64,000 bases of DNA, taken from contig NZ_JAKZBV010000001.1 of assembly GCF_022539255.1 (NCBI RefSeq), positions 434,001 through 498,000 of the forward strand, written 5' to 3'. Positions 25,622 through 34,761 of the stretch are shown piece by piece. The stretch's first letter is position 1. Each line of letters begins with the position of its first letter. A program made the position numbers and the translations under genes. Under the pieces are notes generated by a model. That model was not told the DNA's origin. It searched no databases and saw only the letters and a list, made by a program, of their open reading frames with translations. The DNA comes from Sinomonas terrae (GTDB lineage Bacteria; Actinomycetota; Actinomycetes; Actinomycetales; Micrococcaceae).

Positions 25622-26464
25622 CTACGCCGCGCGCGGGGCGCGGAAGCCGGGGGTGGCGAGGAGGCCGCCGTCGTTCGTCACGGCCAGCACGTCCACGTCC
25701 CACTGCGCCGTCGCGAGGTCGAGCATTTCGCGCCCTCCCGCCACGATCGCGGTCGCGAGGACGTCGGCGGTCTCGATGTCCCCGGCCGCGACACTGACCT
25801 GCACGAACTCCGGGCTGCCGCCGCCCACCGCCCAGATGTGGTCGCCGCGCTCGGCGCTGCCCGACGTCGCGAGCGCCCTCCGCGCCACGCAGCCCGGCGC
25901 CCCAGCCAGCGGGTAGGCGCCCAGCAGCGTGCGCCGGTCGTCAGGGTCGACGACGCCGGCGAGCCACGGGCGGCCGGCGTCCCCGCCGGGAGTGGCGTCC
26001 GACGGCGATGGCGTGCCCGAGACCAGCACGTCACCGCCAGCGTTGAGGCACCAATCGGTGAGGCCGAGTGCCACGAGGGAGCGCCCCGCCTCGGCGATCG
26101 CGCGGGCCTTGACGATGCCGCTGAGGTCGAGGACGCCGTCGGGCCGTTCAGGGGTGAATGAGCCGTGGGTCCGCCGCCGCCACTCGATCGCGTCGGTGTA
26201 TACCGCCCGCGTCTCAGCGCTCGCGTTGGCAAGACGCAGGACGCCCCGTGCGAGCGCGCTGGCCTCCGAGTCCTCTCGGAACAGGCTGAACCGGTCCTCG
26301 AGGGTTGCGAAATCGGCCTCGATGATTCGGACGGCCGCGTCGAGCCGTCTCGACGCAATGGCCGCGCCGTCGGGTCGGGCAGGGAAGGCGGCGCTCAAGC
26401 TCACGACCGTCCCCATCGCCAGGAACGTCCGCGCGTTGAGGCTCGTCGGCTGGGTCTCAGGCAT
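25622..26464 (-). CDS. apbE: FAD:protein FMN transferase
   Basis: ApbE family, 280 residues, which links FMN covalently to a Thr of FMN-binding domains outside the cytoplasm. The conserved features are MGTVVSL near the start, LDLSGIVKARAIAEA, the WCLNAGGDVLVSG segment and the metal-binding TADVLATAIVAGG with the catalytic Asp region. I see no clear signal peptide. ATG 26464 overlaps the end of the FMN-binding protein gene; ATG 26473 is also in frame. Its target is almost certainly that neighbouring protein, which carries the acceptor motif SGAT. Confidence 0.92.
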   Translation of the reverse strand: MPETQPTSLNARTFLAMGTVVSLSAAFPARPDGAAIASRRLDAAVRIIEADFATLEDRFSLFREDSEASALARGVLRLANASAETRAVYTDAIEWRRRTHGSFTPERPDGVLDLSGIVKARAIAEAGRSLVALGLTDWCLNAGGDVLVSGTPSPSDATPGGDAGRPWLAGVVDPDDRRTLLGAYPLAGAPGCVARRALATSGSAERGDHIWAVGGGSPEFVQVSVAAGDIETADVLATAIVAGGREMLDLATAQWDVDVLAVTNDGGLLATPGFRAPRAA

Positions 26465-27056
26465 GGGCTGCATTGAGGGCCGCCTGCAGGGACGCCACGT
26501 AGCCCTCCGAGGTGTAGGTCGCGCCGCTCACCGTGTCGACGTTTGCCGACTGCGCCTGGAGCACTTCGGAACGGAGGATCGGCGCCGCCTCGGAGTTGAT
26601 CATGTCGGAGCGCATGTCGTCGCCGGTCAGCTGGGGCGTCTGCACGTCCGTGATCTTCCCGCCGGACACCACGACCTGCACCTGGACGATCCCATAGCGG
26701 GTTTCTTCCGCGGTCCCGGTGAACGTGCCGTTCTTGAGCGCGGACGACGTCGACGCCTGGCCCCCGCTGCTGGCCGATCCCGAGTTGGAGGTGCTTGAGC
26801 CGCTGGTTCCGCTGGACCCTGTGGTTCCAGAGCCTGTGGTTCCAGAGCCTGTGGTCCCAGCAGCCGCCCCGTTCGTACCAGAGCTTCCCGTCGAGGTCGA
26901 CGATCCGCTGGAGGCAGTTCCCGCGTTCCCGTTCGTCGCCGAGTTCGTGACGCCGGTGACCTTCGAGGCTTCGATGCTCTGCGCGCCGGCCTGCCAACCG
27001 ATGGCGAGGATTCCGAAGGAAGCGAGGGCGGCTGCGGCCGCTGCCCGGGCCCTCAC
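26457..27056 (-). CDS. Exported FMN-binding domain protein, substrate of ApbE
   Basis: A 199-residue protein. Residues 1-25 are a signal sequence or single membrane anchor (Ala-rich, ending GILAIGWQAGAQS). Residues 35-105 are a Ser/Thr/Gly/Asn linker with a 5-residue repeat (GSGTT). Residues 108-199 are an FMN_bind domain with DTVSGATYT; T180 in SGAT is the expected flavin-bearing residue. It should shuttle electrons between the membrane reductase encoded upstream and an external acceptor. GTG 27056 overlaps the reductase stop (GTGA) and its end overlaps apbE, so all three are one operon. Confidence 0.9.
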   Translation of the reverse strand: MRARAAAAAALASFGILAIGWQAGAQSIEASKVTGVTNSATNGNAGTASSGSSTSTGSSGTNGAAAGTTGSGTTGSGTTGSSGTSGSSTSNSGSASSGGQASTSSALKNGTFTGTAEETRYGIVQVQVVVSGGKITDVQTPQLTGDDMRSDMINSEAAPILRSEVLQAQSANVDTVSGATYTSEGYVASLQAALNAAHA

Positions 27057-28486
27057 CAGTCGAACCTTTCGTGATGGAGCTGCTCGTCCGAGAGGCCTGC
27101 GGACTTTGCGTCTTCGAGGACGGCGTCCGCCCACTTCTTGGGGCCGCAGACGTACACGTCGGACGCCCTGAGGTTCGGCACGTAGTTGCTCAGGGCAAGG
27201 CCGGTCTGGTGCCGGGGCAGCCAGGGGTTGCCGTGGCGCGCACGCTGGCCGACGAGTTCGTACATGGTTGCTCCTCTCTGCCTGCAGAGTTCGGCGATCT
27301 CGTCGCGGAGGTAGAGGGTCTCAGGGGTTGAAGCACGGAGGATCACGGTCGCCTCGCCGGGCTCGAACTCGGCGCGCTCGAGGATGGCGCGGAGCGGGGT
27401 GATGCCGATCCCGGATCCGACGAGCACGAGCCCCGGGCGGGTCCGCGCGGCATGGCCGAACAGGCCGTAGGGACCGGATACGGCGACTTTGGTGCCGGGC
27501 TTGACGGACGTGAGCGCCGCGCTGCCCTTGCCGAGGTTCCGGACGGTGATCCGGAGTCGTCCGGCGGCCGGGTCGGCCGAGAGGCTGAACGGGTGGTGGT
27601 GCCACCAGAGCCGCGGGGCCAGGAAGCGCCAGATGAAGAACCTGCCGCCTGCTCCGGCGAGTTCCTCGAGCCGCAGCCCTGTGAGCTCGATGCTCACCGC
27701 GCCGTCGCCCGCCGACACCACCCGTGTGACGCTGAGCTGGTGGCGGAACGTGAGGGCCACTGGAGCCCAGACCCGGTAGCGGAGCAGCGCCGCGAGCACC
27801 ACGAGGTAGAACACGATCCAGTACCACCGCTGCCACTGGCCCGGGCTGAAGAGCTGGCCCTCGCTGAACTGGTGGGGCAGGGCGGTCAGGACCGCGGCGT
27901 ACGTGAGGAGGTGGACCACGTACCAGAATTTGTACGGGTACCTCTTCCTGACCGCGACGAGCGAGGTCACGACGACGAGGATGAACAGCACCATCGAGAT
28001 GAACGCGATCCACATGTCCGGGAGGCTGTTCCACATGGAGACGCCCTCGGCGATCGGGTTGAGCCTGTCTGTGAGACCGTAGCCGATGAGCAGGAAGACC
28101 ATGTGCGCGAGGATCAGGTAGAGCGCGGGCTTGCCGAGCTTGCCGTGGATCTCCATGGCACGGTCGTGCCCGATGGTGCCGTCGATCAGGGGGATCCGCG
28201 CCGCGAGCAGCAGCATGACCAGCACGAGATCGGTGCCGATGAGGCCGGTGATGATGCCGACCGAGGTCGTGGCGGTGGTGAAGTTGTTGAACTGCGCCGC
28301 CCCGCCGTCGGCCAAGTAGAGCGCGACCGAGGCCGCCGCGGAAGCCCAGGCGAGCGTCGTGAGGAAGTCTTCGCGCAGCAGGCGGCGCCGGCCCCTTTGG
28401 CGCAGCTCACGGGCGAGCCCGTTGCTGCCCGGACGGGGGCGGGGCGGCGGTGCGGGCCGCTCGGCGGATCGGAATGCTGTGGTCAT
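27053..28486 (-). CDS. Ferric-reductase-like transmembrane flavoprotein
   Basis: A 477-residue protein. Residues 30-230 hold about six membrane helices with the histidines expected to bind haem (for example in HGKLGKPALYLILAHM and WYVVHLLTYA). Residues 240-475 are a ferredoxin-reductase-type FAD/NAD(P)H module with the FAD part HHHPFSLS and the nucleotide site LVLVGSGIGITPLRAIL, ending ELCRQRG-type and VYVCGPKKWADAV motifs. It should move electrons from NAD(P)H across the membrane to the flavinylated partner. ATG 28486 is preferred to TTG 28507. First gene of the operon reductase, FMN-binding protein, ApbE. Confidence 0.88.
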   Translation of the reverse strand: MTTAFRSAERPAPPPRPRPGSNGLARELRQRGRRRLLREDFLTTLAWASAAASVALYLADGGAAQFNNFTTATTSVGIITGLIGTDLVLVMLLLAARIPLIDGTIGHDRAMEIHGKLGKPALYLILAHMVFLLIGYGLTDRLNPIAEGVSMWNSLPDMWIAFISMVLFILVVVTSLVAVRKRYPYKFWYVVHLLTYAAVLTALPHQFSEGQLFSPGQWQRWYWIVFYLVVLAALLRYRVWAPVALTFRHQLSVTRVVSAGDGAVSIELTGLRLEELAGAGGRFFIWRFLAPRLWWHHHPFSLSADPAAGRLRITVRNLGKGSAALTSVKPGTKVAVSGPYGLFGHAARTRPGLVLVGSGIGITPLRAILERAEFEPGEATVILRASTPETLYLRDEIAELCRQRGATMYELVGQRARHGNPWLPRHQTGLALSNYVPNLRASDVYVCGPKKWADAVLEDAKSAGLSDEQLHHERFDW

Positions 28487-28576
28487 GCCATTAACTTTCG
28501 GCTTCAACCCTGTTGAAACCCTGTGACCGCGCTTGACGCCGAGTATGGGAGCCCGCTAAAGGGTGTGATGTGCCTC

Positions 28577-29431
28577 CTACCGGCCCGGGAAGACTGCCGC
28601 GCGCTTCTCGATGAACGCCGTCGTGCCCTCTTTCATGTCCTCCGTGCCGAAGGCCGCGCGGAAGGTGCGGGCCTCGATGTCGAGGCCCTCCGTCGTCGTC
28701 CTGCCGGTGGCCTGGTTGATGGAGCGCTTCGAGAGGGCGACGGCGGTCGGGGACTTGGTGGCGATCTCGCGGATCGTCTCGGCTGCGGCTGCGAGGAGTT
28801 CCTCGCGGGCGGGAAGCACACGGTTGACGAGGCCGAGGCGGTGGGCCTCGTGGGCGTCGATGCGGCGGCCCGTGTAGATGAGCTCCCGTGCCATGCCGAG
28901 GCCGATCCGCTGCTGGAGGCGCACCGAGCCGCCGAAGCCGGGGACCAGCCCGAGGTTGACCTCGGGCTGACCGAACTGGGCGCGTTCGCTCGCGTAGATG
29001 AAGTCGGCTGCGAGGGCGAGTTCGCAGCCTCCGCCCAGAGCGAATCCGTCGACGCAAGCGATGACCGGGACCGGGACCGTCTCGAGCGCGAGGGTCACGG
29101 CGTGCATCGATCGGGCGTAGAACTCGGCCTGGTCGGCGTCCATGCCGGTCATCTCGCGGATGTCCGCGCCGGCCACGAAGGCCTTCCCGCCCGCGCCGGT
29201 GAGGATGACGCCGCGAACCGGCCACGCGCCGTCGTCCGCCGTCCCGTGAACGCCTGTGGATGCGGGGCTCGTGCCCGTCCCGCCGAGCCTGTTGAGCACC
29301 TCGCACACCCTTGCGAGTTCCTCGACGACCTTCCCGGAGAGGGCGTTGAGCGCATCGGGGCGGTTGACGGTGACGGTCGCGACCCCGCCTGACGTCTCAA
29401 TGGCCAGGGTTTCGAAGCTGCCGAAGTCCAT
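28577..29431 (-). CDS. Enoyl-CoA hydratase/isomerase
   Basis: A crotonase-family protein of 284 residues acting on acyl-CoA in the cytosol. AFVAGADIREMTGMD is the CoA/oxyanion region, and GFALGGGCELALAADFIYAS and FGQPEVNLGLVPGFGGSVRL hold the glycines and the two catalytic Glu positions of hydratases. Residues 47-70 carry a small Gly/Ser/Thr-rich insertion (LGGTGTSPAST) that most relatives lack. GAGGAACGAGG precedes ATG 29431. It is monocistronic; its place in beta-oxidation is shared with the acyl-CoA dehydrogenase at 32749. Confidence 0.92.
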   Translation of the reverse strand: MDFGSFETLAIETSGGVATVTVNRPDALNALSGKVVEELARVCEVLNRLGGTGTSPASTGVHGTADDGAWPVRGVILTGAGGKAFVAGADIREMTGMDADQAEFYARSMHAVTLALETVPVPVIACVDGFALGGGCELALAADFIYASERAQFGQPEVNLGLVPGFGGSVRLQQRIGLGMARELIYTGRRIDAHEAHRLGLVNRVLPAREELLAAAAETIREIATKSPTAVALSKRSINQATGRTTTEGLDIEARTFRAAFGTEDMKEGTTAFIEKRAAVFPGR

Positions 29432-29706
29432 GGATCCTCGTTCCTCATGCTCGTCGTCGGGCCGGGGCTGGAGGTATGCCCGCTGTCACAGGCTAGCGGA
29501 GGGCGTGGGAGTTGGTTCAGTACCGCGAGGCTCAGTGATCGGCCACGGAGTCCTGTCGCGGCCTGCTTACGGTCTTGGCGTCCATGCTGCACATCGAGGA
29601 GGACCAATGAAGCTCGCCATTCTCGCCTCAGCGGCCGGCGAGCGGATGACGGTGGCGGGGCACCGTCTGCACGCCAGCGCCACTGCGCTCGTCTCCGAGG
29701 CGGGGC

Positions 29707-29712
29707 TAGGCT
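29707..29712 (+). promoter_or_regulatory. -10 element TAGGCT for a leaderless start
   Basis: TAGGCT ends 6 nt before ATG 29719, with no ribosome-binding site at this start. Confidence 0.55.
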
Positions 29713-29718
29713 GGGGCC

Positions 29719-30849
29719 ATGTCGACGGAGCAGACTCAGTCCCAGTCCCCAGCAGCGTCAGGCACCGACAGCACAGCCACCTACAGCACCTCGGGTTCCT
29801 ACGTGCACAGCGGCGAGGAGTTCACGCGCGACACGAGGTACATCGAGGACAGGATCACGCGGGACGGCACCTTCCCGCCCGGATCCCGGGCCCCGGAAGG
29901 GGCGAAGGCCTGGCCGGTCGAGGCCGGCCGCTACCGCCTCGTGGCCGCCCGAGCCTGCCCGTGGGCGAACCGCACGATCATCGTCCGCCGGCTCCTCGGC
30001 CTCGAAGGCGCCATCTCCCTCGGCCTGCCCGGCCCAACCCACGACTCCCGTTCATGGACGTTCGATCTCGACCCCGACGGCCGCGACCCGGTCCTCGGCA
30101 TCGAGCGGCTCCAGGAGGCCTACTTCAAGCGCTTCCCCGACTACCCGCGCGGCATCACGGTCCCCGCGATCGTCGACGTGCCGAGCGGCGCGGTTGTCAC
30201 CAACGACTACCCCCAGATCACCCTCGACTTCGGGTCCGAGTGGACGGAGTTCCACCGCGACGGCGCTCCCGACCTCTACCCGGAGGCGCTCCGCGACGAG
30301 ATCGACGAGGTCAACGACCGGGTCTTCAAGGACGTCAACAACGGCGTCTACCGCTGCGGCTTCGCGGGCTCGCAGGAGGCCTACGACCGCGCTTACGACC
30401 GTCTCTTCGACGCGATCGATTGGCTTGAGGAGCGCCTCACGAGCCGCCGCTATCTCGTCGGGGACACGATCACCGAGGCGGATGTCCGCCTCTTCACGAC
30501 GCTCGCGCGCTTCGACGCCGTCTACCACGGCCACTTCAAGTGCAATCGGAACAAGCTCAGCGAGCAGCCAGCCCTCTGGGCCTACGCCCGCGACCTGTTC
30601 CAGACCCCCGGCTTCGGCGACACGATCGACTTCGTGCAGATCAAGCGGCACTACTACATCGTCCACGAGGACATCAACCCGACGCAGATCGTCCCGAAGG
30701 GCCCGGATACGTCCAACTGGCTGACCCCGCACGGCCGCGAACAGCTTGGAGGCCGACCGTTCGGTGACGGCACGCCTCCCGGGCCGCCGCCCGAGGACGA
30801 GCGCGTCGCCGCGGGCCATAACCCGCTGTACCCGGGGGAGCAATCGTGA
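29719..30849 (+). CDS. Glutathionyl-hydroquinone-reductase-type GST
   Basis: Xi/omega-class glutathione transferase family, 376 residues. The catalytic Cys is in RACPWANR (near residue 79), followed by a split thioredoxin fold, the conserved YPRGITVPAIVD, TNDYPQITLDF and a helical C-terminal domain with the FAGSQEAYD and HYYIVHEDINPTQIVPKGP motifs of this class. Known members reduce glutathionyl- or mycothiol-type quinone conjugates. Actinobacteria make mycothiol rather than glutathione, so the thiol partner here is uncertain. The start is leaderless. The stop overlaps the following amidotransferase gene, starting a three-gene overlapping run. Confidence 0.9.
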   Translation: MSTEQTQSQSPAASGTDSTATYSTSGSYVHSGEEFTRDTRYIEDRITRDGTFPPGSRAPEGAKAWPVEAGRYRLVAARACPWANRTIIVRRLLGLEGAISLGLPGPTHDSRSWTFDLDPDGRDPVLGIERLQEAYFKRFPDYPRGITVPAIVDVPSGAVVTNDYPQITLDFGSEWTEFHRDGAPDLYPEALRDEIDEVNDRVFKDVNNGVYRCGFAGSQEAYDRAYDRLFDAIDWLEERLTSRRYLVGDTITEADVRLFTTLARFDAVYHGHFKCNRNKLSEQPALWAYARDLFQTPGFGDTIDFVQIKRHYYIVHEDINPTQIVPKGPDTSNWLTPHGREQLGGRPFGDGTPPGPPPEDERVAAGHNPLYPGEQS

Positions 30850-31622
30850 CGCCTCCGCGCATCGCGGTCACCTGGCCCGGGTCTGCGCCCGCCTACCCCG
30901 AGTGGTTCCATGCCGAACTCGATCGCCTGACCAAGAGTGCGGCGGACGCGGTCGAACGCGCAGGAGGTACCGCCGTCGTCTTCGACGCCGCCGATCCACA
31001 ACTCGCGGGGGCACTCCTGCGGGACGACGACTGGGACGGCTTGCTCGTCATGGGCGGTGGGGACGTGGACCCGCTGCTGTACGACGGCGACCCGCACCAC
31101 CCGAGCGTGTCCGACGTCGATCCCACAGCGGACGCTTTCGAGGCCTCGGCGGTGGTCCACGCCCGCGCGGCCGGCCGCCCTGTCCTCGGGATCTGCCGTG
31201 GCCTCCAGATCATCAACGTCGCACTCGGTGGGAGCCTTCATGAGGACCTTCCGTTCGAGGGCACGCCGCACCGCAACTATGCGGACCCGAGCGGACCGAT
31301 GGTCCCGCACGAGGTCACGATCGAACCCGGTTCCCGCCTCGCCGCTGTCGTCGGCACGAGCGCCACCGTTCCCTCCGGCCACCATCAGGCCGCGGCGCGC
31401 GTCGCCGACGGACTCCGCGTCGTGGCGCAGGCCCCGGACTGCGTCATCGAGGCGCTCGAGGCGGAGGACCCAGGGGAGTGGATCGTCGCTGTCCAGTGGC
31501 ACCCCGAGGACGCCCAAGGCGATCCCGAGCAGCTCGAGGCGATCATGGGCGCGCTCGTCGAGGCGTGCCGCCAGAAGGGGACCCGCGGCGCCGAGCACGC
31601 GCGGGAGGAGGCGGTCCAGTGA
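30846..31622 (+). CDS. Class I glutamine amidotransferase / gamma-glutamyl-GABA hydrolase-like
   Basis: A 258-residue hydrolase of the PuuD (peptidase C26) family. The nucleophile C117 lies in GRPVLGICRGLQIINVALGG and the His-Glu pair in VQWHPED. LLVMGGGDVDPLLY and HPSVSDVDPTADAFE are typical for this family, which cleaves gamma-glutamyl bonds of glutamylated amines such as gamma-glutamyl-GABA. Its start overlaps the GST stop (ATGA) and its stop overlaps the enoyl-CoA hydratase-like gene (GTGA). What joins the three functions is unclear; a shared role in glutamyl or mycothiol-type conjugate breakdown is only a guess. Confidence 0.88.
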   Translation: MTPPRIAVTWPGSAPAYPEWFHAELDRLTKSAADAVERAGGTAVVFDAADPQLAGALLRDDDWDGLLVMGGGDVDPLLYDGDPHHPSVSDVDPTADAFEASAVVHARAAGRPVLGICRGLQIINVALGGSLHEDLPFEGTPHRNYADPSGPMVPHEVTIEPGSRLAAVVGTSATVPSGHHQAAARVADGLRVVAQAPDCVIEALEAEDPGEWIVAVQWHPEDAQGDPEQLEAIMGALVEACRQKGTRGAEHAREEAVQ

Positions 31623-32674
31623 GCGAACACCTCCGTTCCGAGGTCCGCGGCGGCCTCGGCATCATCACCCTCGACCGGCCGAAGGCCCTCAACTCGCTCG
31701 ACCACGGCATGGTCCTCGCCTTCGAGCGGCAGCTCCGCGAGTGGGCGGAGGCGCCCGAGGTGCGGGCCGTCGTCGTCCGCGGCGGGCCTCGGGGGCTGTG
31801 CGCGGGCGGCGACGTGCGCTCGCTGTACACCGGGGCCGACGACGACGCCGTCCGCTTCTGGGCGGACGAATACCGGCTCAACGCGCTCATCGGCGCCTAC
31901 CCGAAACCGTACATCCCGCTCATGGACGGGATCACGATGGGCGGTGGCCTCGGCATCTCGGCCCACGCGCCCAAGGCCTCGGGATCGGTGCGCGTCGTGA
32001 CCGAGCGGACGGTCGTCGCGATGCCCGAGACGCGGATCGGCTTCACTCCCGACGTCGGCATGAGCCTTCTGCTCGCGAACGCGCCCGGCGAGCTCGGTAC
32101 GCACCTGTGCCTCACATCAGGGCAGGCCGGGGGAGCGGACGCGATCCACCTCGGGTGGGCCGATGCGATGGTCCCCGCCGAACAGCTCGACGCGCTCGTC
32201 GACGCGCTCGCGGAGGCGACGGCGGCGGACTCCTGGATGGCGGCCGGTGCGGACGACGTCGTAGCCTCCTTCGCCGTCGAACCTCCGCCCGCGCCGCTCG
32301 CCGAGGTGCGCGCCTGGGCGGACGACGCATATGCGGGCGATTCGGCGACCGCCATCGCTGCGCGCCTGGAAGAGCTCGCGGCGTCCTCCGGACCGCACGC
32401 AGACGCCGCCGCGGCCGCACTCAAGGAGCTCCGTTCGGTGTGCCCCTTCTCGGTCGCGGTGGCACTCGCGGCCCTCCGGCGCTCCCCGAAGCTCGGTTCG
32501 CTCGAGGCCGTCCTCGAACAGGACCTGGCCCTCGGCACCGCGATGGTGGCCCGCCCCGACTTCCGCGAGGGCATCCGGGCGCTGCTCATCGACAAGGACG
32601 GGGCGCCCGCGTGGAACCCGGCCCGGATCGAGGACGTGGATCCGGCCGAGGTCTCGGCGGCCTTCGGCCCCTAA
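31619..32674 (+). CDS. Enoyl-CoA hydratase/3-hydroxyisobutyryl-CoA hydrolase family protein
   Basis: A 351-residue crotonase-fold enzyme of the longer, HIBCH-like type. GLCAGGDVRSLY is the CoA-binding loop, MDGITMGGGLGISAHA and AMPETRIGFTPDVGMS give the oxyanion hole and the catalytic Glu region of hydrolases, and the end (RPDFREGIRALLIDKDGAPAWNP) is characteristic of 3-hydroxyisobutyryl-CoA hydrolase of valine catabolism. GTG 31619 overlaps the amidotransferase stop. The stop is 75 nt before the convergent acyl-CoA dehydrogenase gene, with a hairpin in between. Confidence 0.9.
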   Translation: MSEHLRSEVRGGLGIITLDRPKALNSLDHGMVLAFERQLREWAEAPEVRAVVVRGGPRGLCAGGDVRSLYTGADDDAVRFWADEYRLNALIGAYPKPYIPLMDGITMGGGLGISAHAPKASGSVRVVTERTVVAMPETRIGFTPDVGMSLLLANAPGELGTHLCLTSGQAGGADAIHLGWADAMVPAEQLDALVDALAEATAADSWMAAGADDVVASFAVEPPPAPLAEVRAWADDAYAGDSATAIAARLEELAASSGPHADAAAAALKELRSVCPFSVAVALAALRRSPKLGSLEAVLEQDLALGTAMVARPDFREGIRALLIDKDGAPAWNPARIEDVDPAEVSAAFGP

Positions 32675-32714
32675 TCCGTCGGTTGGTCGCCTCCCGCGAG
32701 CGCCTGCTCCCGCC

Positions 32715-32733
32715 TCCCGCCGCGCCGGCGGGA
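32715..32733. terminator. Small hairpin between convergent genes
   Basis: TCCCGCC and GGCGGGA pair over a 5-nt loop GCGCC. No T-run; it could end transcripts from both sides. Confidence 0.4.
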
Positions 32734-32748
32734 CCTGACCATCGAACG

Positions 32749-34761
32749 CTAGTCGCCCACCCGCCGTCGCACGTCCGGCTTCCCGCTGGCACCCTCGCGG
32801 CGCTCGGCGATCCACGGCCCCGTTCCCTCGGACTGGTCGAGGATGCCCTCCTCGAGCCACGTGAAGTCCCCGTCGAGGACGCGGCGGGTGAGCCGGTGAT
32901 CGGCGGGATCGGTGTTGACCCAGAGCGCGTCGAAGAGCGCTTCGACGCGGTGTCGGGACTGCTCGCAGAATGCGTCGGCGAGGTCGCGCGCGCTGTCCCC
33001 GCCCGGCGCTCCGCTGGTCCGGAGGAACTCGGCCCGACTGCAGGAGGCCGCCATCGCGAACAGCTCGGCTCCGATGTCCACGATCCGGCCGAGGAACGCC
33101 TGCCGGTGCTCGAGGCCGGCCTGCCACCGCCCCATCCCGGCGAAGGTGTGCCGCGCGAGCCGCCGCGAGGCGCGCTCAACGTAGCGGAGGTGCTTTCCGA
33201 GCGGACCGAACTCGCGGAATGACCGCGGGTCGAGGCCTGGCCCCGCGAGGAGCTTGGGGAGCCAGCGGGCGTAGAAGCCGGAAGCGTCCTTCGCGGCCCG
33301 GGCCTTTTCGGCGAGGGTTGCGTCCGGCCGGGCGAGGTCCCCGGCCGCGGCCAGATGGGCGTCGACGGCCTCGCGCGCGATGAGCAGCTGCATGATCTCC
33401 GTCGATCCCTCGAAGATGCGGTTGATCCGGATATCCCGCACGAGCTGCTCGGCTGCGACCCCGCGTTCTCCGCGTGCCATGAGGGAATCGGCCGTCTCGT
33501 ACCCACGGCCGCCGCGGATCTGCACCAGCTCGTCGGCCACCCGGTAGGCCATTTCGCTCGCCCACATCTTCGCGAGCGCTGCCTCGATCCGCACGTCCTT
33601 CATGCCGGCATCGGCGAGGGCAGCGGAGAGCTCGAAGACGGACTCGAGCGCGAATGCAGTGGCCGCGATGAAGGCAATCTTCTTCCCGACCGCCTCGTGC
33701 TGGCCGATCGGCCGGCCCCACTGGACGCGGGCCTGCGACCATTCGCGCGCGATCTTGAGCGACCACTTCCCTCCGCCCGCGCACAGGGCTGGGATCGAGA
33801 GGCGCCCCGTGTTCAGGGTGGTCAGCGCGATCTTGAGCCCTTGCCCCTCGCGGCCCACCCGGTTGGCTGCCGGCACGCGCACGCTGTCGAAGCGCGTCAC
33901 CCCGTTCTCGAGGCCCTTGAGGCCCATGAAGGAGTTGCGGTTCTCGACCGTGATCCCGGGGGTGTCCATCTCGACGACGAAGGCGGTGATGCCGCCCTTC
34001 CCGGCTGGCACGTCCCCCGCCTCGTCGTGGGGGAGGACCTTTGCCATGATGACCACGAGCTCCGCGACGACGCCGTTCGTCGTCCAGAGCTTGGAACCGT
34101 CGAGGACGTAGCTCTGGCCATCTTCGGCGAGCTGCGCCGTCGTCGTGAGCCTCGCGGGGTCGGAGCCGACGTCGGGCTCGGTGAGCAGGAATGCCGTCAC
34201 GGCTCCGGCCGCGCACCGCGGGAGGAAGGCGTGCTTCTGTTCCTCGGTGCCGAACATCTTCACGGGTTCCGGGACGCCGATGGACTGGTGAGCGGAAAGC
34301 AGAGCGCCAATGCTCGGGTGCACGGTTCCGAGGAGCATGAGTGCGCGGCCGTAGTAGACGAGCGAGAGCCCGAGGCCCCCGTACTCCTTCGGGATCTTCA
34401 TTCCGAAGGCGCCGAGGTTGGCGAGGCCGCGGATGTACTCGTCGGGAATGCGGTCCTCGGACTCGATCCTGCGCCCGTCCATCCCCCGCGCGAGCTCTTC
34501 GAGGCGCCGCAGGAACTCCTCGCCCTCGGCCACCTCCTCCTGCGGTGCGACCGGCGGCGGGTACAGGAGGTCCCACTGGAAGTCCCCGAGGTAGAGGGCC
34601 TTCGCGAAGCTGGGCCGCGTCCACGTCGTCTCCCGGCTGGCCTCCGCAACGGCGCGGGACTCCTCCCACCCCGGCTCGTGGCCCTCGGGCTGCGACTCCG
34701 GCTGGGGCTCGTTCGGGTCGGATTCGGCGTGGGTCCCGGTCGTCGTCGTGTCCGTGGTCAT
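32749..34761 (-). CDS. Acyl-CoA dehydrogenase, long form
   Basis: A 670-residue flavoenzyme resembling very-long-chain acyl-CoA dehydrogenases. After a Thr/Glu/Pro-rich N-terminus of about 45 residues comes the ACAD core (80-480): GAFGMKIPKEYGGLG, LTEPDVGSDPARLTTTA at the FAD site, KLWTTNG, and RINRIFEGSTEIMQLL with the likely catalytic Glu. A C-terminal helical domain (490-650) is typical of the membrane-bound long-chain class. It makes trans-2-enoyl-CoA, the substrate of the hydratases nearby. GAGGGAG lies 6 nt before ATG 34761 and TAACAT (about 34818-34823, minus strand) is a plausible -10. Confidence 0.93.
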   Translation of the reverse strand: MTTDTTTTGTHAESDPNEPQPESQPEGHEPGWEESRAVAEASRETTWTRPSFAKALYLGDFQWDLLYPPPVAPQEEVAEGEEFLRRLEELARGMDGRRIESEDRIPDEYIRGLANLGAFGMKIPKEYGGLGLSLVYYGRALMLLGTVHPSIGALLSAHQSIGVPEPVKMFGTEEQKHAFLPRCAAGAVTAFLLTEPDVGSDPARLTTTAQLAEDGQSYVLDGSKLWTTNGVVAELVVIMAKVLPHDEAGDVPAGKGGITAFVVEMDTPGITVENRNSFMGLKGLENGVTRFDSVRVPAANRVGREGQGLKIALTTLNTGRLSIPALCAGGGKWSLKIAREWSQARVQWGRPIGQHEAVGKKIAFIAATAFALESVFELSAALADAGMKDVRIEAALAKMWASEMAYRVADELVQIRGGRGYETADSLMARGERGVAAEQLVRDIRINRIFEGSTEIMQLLIAREAVDAHLAAAGDLARPDATLAEKARAAKDASGFYARWLPKLLAGPGLDPRSFREFGPLGKHLRYVERASRRLARHTFAGMGRWQAGLEHRQAFLGRIVDIGAELFAMAASCSRAEFLRTSGAPGGDSARDLADAFCEQSRHRVEALFDALWVNTDPADHRLTRRVLDGDFTWLEEGILDQSEGTGPWIAERREGASGKPDVRRRVGD

